Source of the DNA: an uncultured Oscillospiraceae bacterium
GTDB lineage: Bacteria > Bacillota > Clostridia > Oscillospirales > Acutalibacteraceae
Assembly (NCBI GenBank): GCA_900555805.1
Contig: USMJ01000044.1
Span: forward strand, 1 to 8,083
Direction: 5' to 3'
DNA: 8,083 bases
Shown here one piece after another: positions 5,315 to 8,083 of this stretch (within the stretch, counting starts at the first letter, position 1; each line of letters begins with the position of its first letter). A model generated the notes under the pieces. The model was not told where the DNA came from and searched no databases. It was given only the letters and a program-made list of their open reading frames with translations. A program made the position numbers and the translations under genes.

Positions 5315-6412
5315 TTATAAATCTTTGAGATATTTGCTTCTGCTCGGGTGACGGATCTTTCTCAGCGCTTTCGCTTCGATCTGTCTTATTCTTTCTCTTG
5401 TGACATCGAACTCTTTTCCGACCTCTTCGAGCGTCATCGGTTTTCCGTTTTCGAGGCCGAATCTCAGCTTAACTACCTTTGCTTCTCTCGGCGTGAGAGT
5501 TTTAAGCACTTCATTGATCTTTTCTTTCATCAGAATCTTCGCCGCCGCGTCGTCCGGTGAAAGCGCATCATCGTCGGGTATAAAATCACCGAGATGGCTG
5601 TCCTCCTCCTCGCCTATCGGAGTTTCGAGCGAAACGGGTTCCTGTGAAATTCTCATGATCTCTCTGACCCTGTCAACAGGCATATTCAGCTCTTCGGCAA
5701 TCTCGTTCGCCGTCGCTTCATGTCCGTTTCTGTGCAGAAGTAAGCTGCTTGTCTTTTTGACCTTGTTTATTGTCTCGACCATATGGACGGGAATTCTGAT
5801 CGTCCTGCCCTGGTCGGCTATGGCTCTTGTTATCGCCTGCCTTATCCACCATGTCGCATAGGTTGAAAACTTGAAGCCCTTTGTGTGATCGAACTTGTCG
5901 ACCGCCTTGATAAGGCCGAGGTTGCCCTCCTGAATGAGATCGAGAAGCTGCATTCCCCTGCCGACATATCTTTTTGCTATGCTGACAACAAGTCTTAGAT
6001 TCGCTTCGGTCAGGCGCTTTTTAGCTTCCTCGTCGTTCTCGGCGATCCTCATGGCGAGATTGATTTCCTCTTCGCTCGAAAGCAGGGGTACGTTTCCGAT
6101 ATCTCGAAGATAGACCTTGACGGGATCGTCAACGGCCGCCGCTCTTGCGTCGGGCTCCGGAGCGTCTTCGGTTCGATAATTTTTGGAGGTATCCATTTCA
6201 ATTGAAAGCCCCTCGAAAAGACCCTCGCCGAGATTGTCAACGATTTCAATGTCGCTGTTTTCGATAACGGATCTGATTTTTTCCATTTCCTCAATATCGA
6301 CGCCGTTATCCATGAGCGTCAGATCGAGGTCGCTTGAAGAGAGTCTGTTTCCGTTTTTCTTACCTTTTTCGATAAGAGATTCGATAAGACTCTTTCTGTC
6401 GTTCTTTTCCAT
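5315..6412 (-). CDS. sigA: Primary sigma factor SigA (RpoD)
   Basis: This 365-residue group 1 sigma factor directs RNA polymerase to housekeeping promoters. The N-terminus (about 1-60) resembles region 1.1, followed by an acidic linker. Region 1.2 begins [12 protein letters not shown] (95-106). Region 2 contains [37 protein letters not shown] and the promoter-melting/-10 segment [17 protein letters not shown] (182-198). Region 3 includes [10 protein letters not shown] and the finger [17 protein letters not shown] (261-277). Region 4 has [14 protein letters not shown] and the -35-reading helix-turn-helix [20 protein letters not shown] (327-346). The ATG at 6412 has AAAGGA 6 nt upstream. The frame extends to a TTG at 6430 whose codons would cover that SD, so the ATG is preferred. 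It follows dnaG by 18 nt and is probably cotranscribed with it. The length agrees with the Gram-positive type. Confidence 0.98.
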   Translation of the reverse strand: MEKNDRKSLIESLIEKGKKNGNRLSSSDLDLTLMDNGVDIEEMEKIRSVIENSDIEIVDNLGEGLFEGLSIEMDTSKNYRTEDAPEPDARAAAVDDPVKVYLRDIGNVPLLSSEEEINLAMRIAENDEEAKKRLTEANLRLVVSIAKRYVGRGMQLLDLIQEGNLGLIKAVDKFDHTKGFKFSTYATWWIRQAITRAIADQGRTIRIPVHMVETINKVKKTSSLLLHRNGHEATANEIAEELNMPVDRVREIMRISQEPVSLETPIGEEEDSHLGDFIPDDDALSPDDAAAKILMKEKINEVLKTLTPREAKVVKLRFGLENGKPMTLEEVGKEFDVTRERIRQIEAKALRKIRHPSRSKYLKDL

Positions 6413-6418
6413 AATAAT

Positions 6419-6424
6419 TCCTTT
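6419..6424 (-). promoter_or_regulatory. Ribosome binding site of sigA
   Basis: AAAGGA (read on the minus strand) stands 6 nt before the ATG at 6412. It lies in the 18-nt gap after the dnaG stop. It decides in favour of the ATG over the in-frame TTG at 6430. Confidence 0.75.
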
Positions 6425-6430
6425 CGGCAA

Positions 6431-8083
6431 TCAGCTTTTTTTGAACAGTTTCATAAAGTCTTCGTCGCTCATCTGAGACGGTTCGACAGCTAATTGCGTT
6501 GATTTTTGCTTCTCTGCTTTTATAACTGCAACACAGTCAAGGCATTCTTTGACGGAGTGTCTGAGCTTGTCCGACTGCATTTCAATGGCTTTAAGTGAAT
6601 TTATTTCGTCGAGGCTGAAGTCCTGGTCGGATATTGAGCCGAAGTCCGCGCTCTGACCCGAATCGAGTCTTTGCGCCGCCTTGACGAACACGCGGCGGTT
6701 AAAATCCGTCACGAAATCATCGGGCGAAATTTCATTTTTAATTTTCGGCCAAAAATCAGGATTTCGCATCAATGACGAAATCAACATCTCCTCGGCTCTC
6801 GCCGCTTTAAGGTGTTTACTCTTTTGCGGATTGACCTTGTCGGCTATACCGCTTGTTATTTTAGGTATGGCCCTAATTTCTGCTTTTCGGTCCGTTTTTC
6901 TCCGCTTTCTGACAAGAGCGTTGATTTGAAGCATAAGATTATCCTTGCCCACGCCGAGTTCGGAGCTGATTTTCGAAGCGTAAACATCCCTCGCTATAAC
7001 GTCGTCAGTTTCGGCTAATATTTCGGCGACTGCTTTAAGAAAGCCAAGCTTTCCGTCAGACGAATCGACATCGAATTTACTTTTTTGTTCAAGTATTTTG
7101 TATTCGATATCATTTGCGGCACCTGTTATGAAACTTCTGAATTTTTCGGGACCGTACTTTTTGATGATCTCGTCGGGGTCTTTTCCGCCCGACATTTTGA
7201 TGACTTTGACCTTCATTCCGACCGAACCGAAGGTCTCTATCGCCCTCTTGGTAGCCTTTTGCCCCGCGTCATCGTTATCGAAACACAGAAGGATTTCCGA
7301 CGCGTACCGCGAAAGAAGCTTCGCCATTTCGGGCGTGAACGCTGTTCCCAGAGCGGCGACGGCGTTGGTGAAACCCGCCTGATGAAGGGCGATAACATCC
7401 ATATAGCCCTCAACAATCAGGAGCGAGCCGTCGTTCTCGTTTTTTGCGAAATTCAGAGCGAAAACGCCGAGACTCTTCTTATAAACGAGCGTGTCCGAAG
7501 TGTTGACATATTTCGGCTTGCTGTCGTCGAGGACGCGGCCGCCGAAAGCGACGATCTGTCCGCGGACATTGATAATCGGAACCATAACGCGGTTTCTGAA
7601 GTTGTCATAGTAGTTGATTTTGTCGTTTTTTGTGCTTTTTTTCGCGAGGTCGGCTTCATATATTTCTTCGTATGAATATCCAAGACCGTGGAGATAGTTC
7701 AGCAGTCCGCGCCAGCCGTCGGGAGCGTAGCCCAAACCGAAGTGGCGTATCGTGGACATAGTATACCCTCTTGAGAGGTAGTAATTCAGGGCGGTTTTTC
7801 CCTGTTCGCTCATCAGCGTTTCGTGGAAAAATCTTGCCGCCGCTTTGTTCATTTCGAATATCCGTTTGCGCTTGACTATCAGCGAATCGTCAAATCCGTC
7901 TTCGGGCATCGACATTCCGCTTCTGTCGGCGAGACTTTTCACCGCCTCATAGAAATCAAGATTTTCTATCCGTCTGACAAAGGAAATGACCTCGCCGCCC
8001 GCTCCGCAGCCGAAGCAGTAAAACGACTGGCTGTCAGGATAAACCGTAAACGACGGTGTTTTTTCATTGTGAAACGGACAAAG
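6431..8083 (-). CDS. dnaG: DNA primase DnaG (N-terminus beyond right edge)
   Basis: The frame is open from the right edge to a TGA at 6431, giving 550 visible residues. DnaG makes the RNA primers of replication and binds the replicative helicase. The first visible residues are within the CHC2 zinc domain, with all four zinc ligands present: Cys2 and His5 (LCPFHNEKTPSF), and Cys23 and Cys26 (YCFGCGAGGEVISF). About 38 residues should therefore lie outside the window, by comparison with Geobacillus DnaG. The polymerase core includes NFRNRVMVPI and IVAFGGRVL. The Toprim metal site shows Glu225 (LLIVEGYMD) and Asp269/Asp271 (LCFDNDDAGQKA). The C-terminal 130 or so residues (AEEMLISSLMRNPDFW onward) correspond to the helicase-binding domain. 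Full length would be near 590 residues, as in other Firmicutes. The dnaG-sigA order is the classic Gram-positive macromolecular-synthesis operon. Its promoter is not in the window. Confidence 0.97.
   Translation of the reverse strand, partial: LCPFHNEKTPSFTVYPDSQSFYCFGCGAGGEVISFVRRIENLDFYEAVKSLADRSGMSMPEDGFDDSLIVKRKRIFEMNKAAARFFHETLMSEQGKTALNYYLSRGYTMSTIRHFGLGYAPDGWRGLLNYLHGLGYSYEEIYEADLAKKSTKNDKINYYDNFRNRVMVPIINVRGQIVAFGGRVLDDSKPKYVNTSDTLVYKKSLGVFALNFAKNENDGSLLIVEGYMDVIALHQAGFTNAVAALGTAFTPEMAKLLSRYASEILLCFDNDDAGQKATKRAIETFGSVGMKVKVIKMSGGKDPDEIIKKYGPEKFRSFITGAANDIEYKILEQKSKFDVDSSDGKLGFLKAVAEILAETDDVIARDVYASKISSELGVGKDNLMLQINALVRKRRKTDRKAEIRAIPKITSGIADKVNPQKSKHLKAARAEEMLISSLMRNPDFWPKIKNEISPDDFVTDFNRRVFVKAAQRLDSGQSADFGSISDQDFSLDEINSLKAIEMQSDKLRHSVKECLDCVAVIKAEKQKSTQLAVEPSQMSDEDFMKLFKKS

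Noticed and set aside
6413..6430. TTG start adding six residues to SigA
   Set aside because: These codons include the SD AAAGGA that serves the ATG at 6412.
7085..7675. Long plus-strand open frame of 196 codons opposite dnaG
   Set aside because: It is antisense to the conserved primase core and shows no recognisable domain. It follows from the codon bias of dnaG.

Overview
The window looks like chromosomal DNA from an anaerobic, endospore-forming member of the Firmicutes (Bacillota), most likely class Clostridia and perhaps the Ruminococcaceae/Oscillospiraceae. The evidence is a cotJA-cotJB-cotJC spore-coat operon, a dnaG-sigA pair of the Gram-positive macromolecular-synthesis operon type, strong AGGAGG-like ribosome binding sites, tightly overlapping genes and moderate G+C. 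The lineage below class level is inferred from protein resemblance, not from a search. Coding is dense. All real genes fall into three transcription blocks, and no mobile element, CRISPR array, rRNA or tRNA was seen.

Block 1 (1-3372) is a surface protein and its presumed regulator. A Ser/Thr/Gly-rich lipoprotein with a predicted beta-helix (minus strand, cut by the left edge) is divergent from an OmpR-family response regulator and a membrane histidine kinase (plus strand, start and stop codons overlapping). The 224-bp gap between them holds two pairs of CTTTAGG-type direct repeats with an 11-bp period. The pairs are mirror images, and each lies 9 bp upstream of a -10-like hexamer facing outwards. 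This suggests that the phosphorylated regulator activates both the lipoprotein and its own operon. A strong intrinsic terminator follows the kinase gene.

Block 2 (about 3500-5306, plus strand) is a sporulation operon: cotJA, cotJB, cotJC (a manganese-catalase-like coat protein) and an N-acetylmuramoyl-L-alanine-amidase-like protein. Its genes overlap or lie within 5 bp. A mother-cell sigma factor (SigE/SigK)-like promoter can be proposed upstream of cotJA. The amidase-like protein seems to lack the first zinc histidine of the Amidase_3 family.

Block 3 (5315-8083, minus strand) is housekeeping: dnaG (primase, cut by the right edge just upstream of its zinc finger) followed after 18 nt by sigA, the primary sigma factor. 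It converges on block 2 at a perfect 14-bp-stem hairpin that probably ends transcription from one or both sides.

I found no clearly new multi-gene system. The most noteworthy signals are the mirror-symmetric regulator boxes, the low-complexity tandem repeat inserted in the lipoprotein, and the altered active site of the amidase-like protein in the coat operon.
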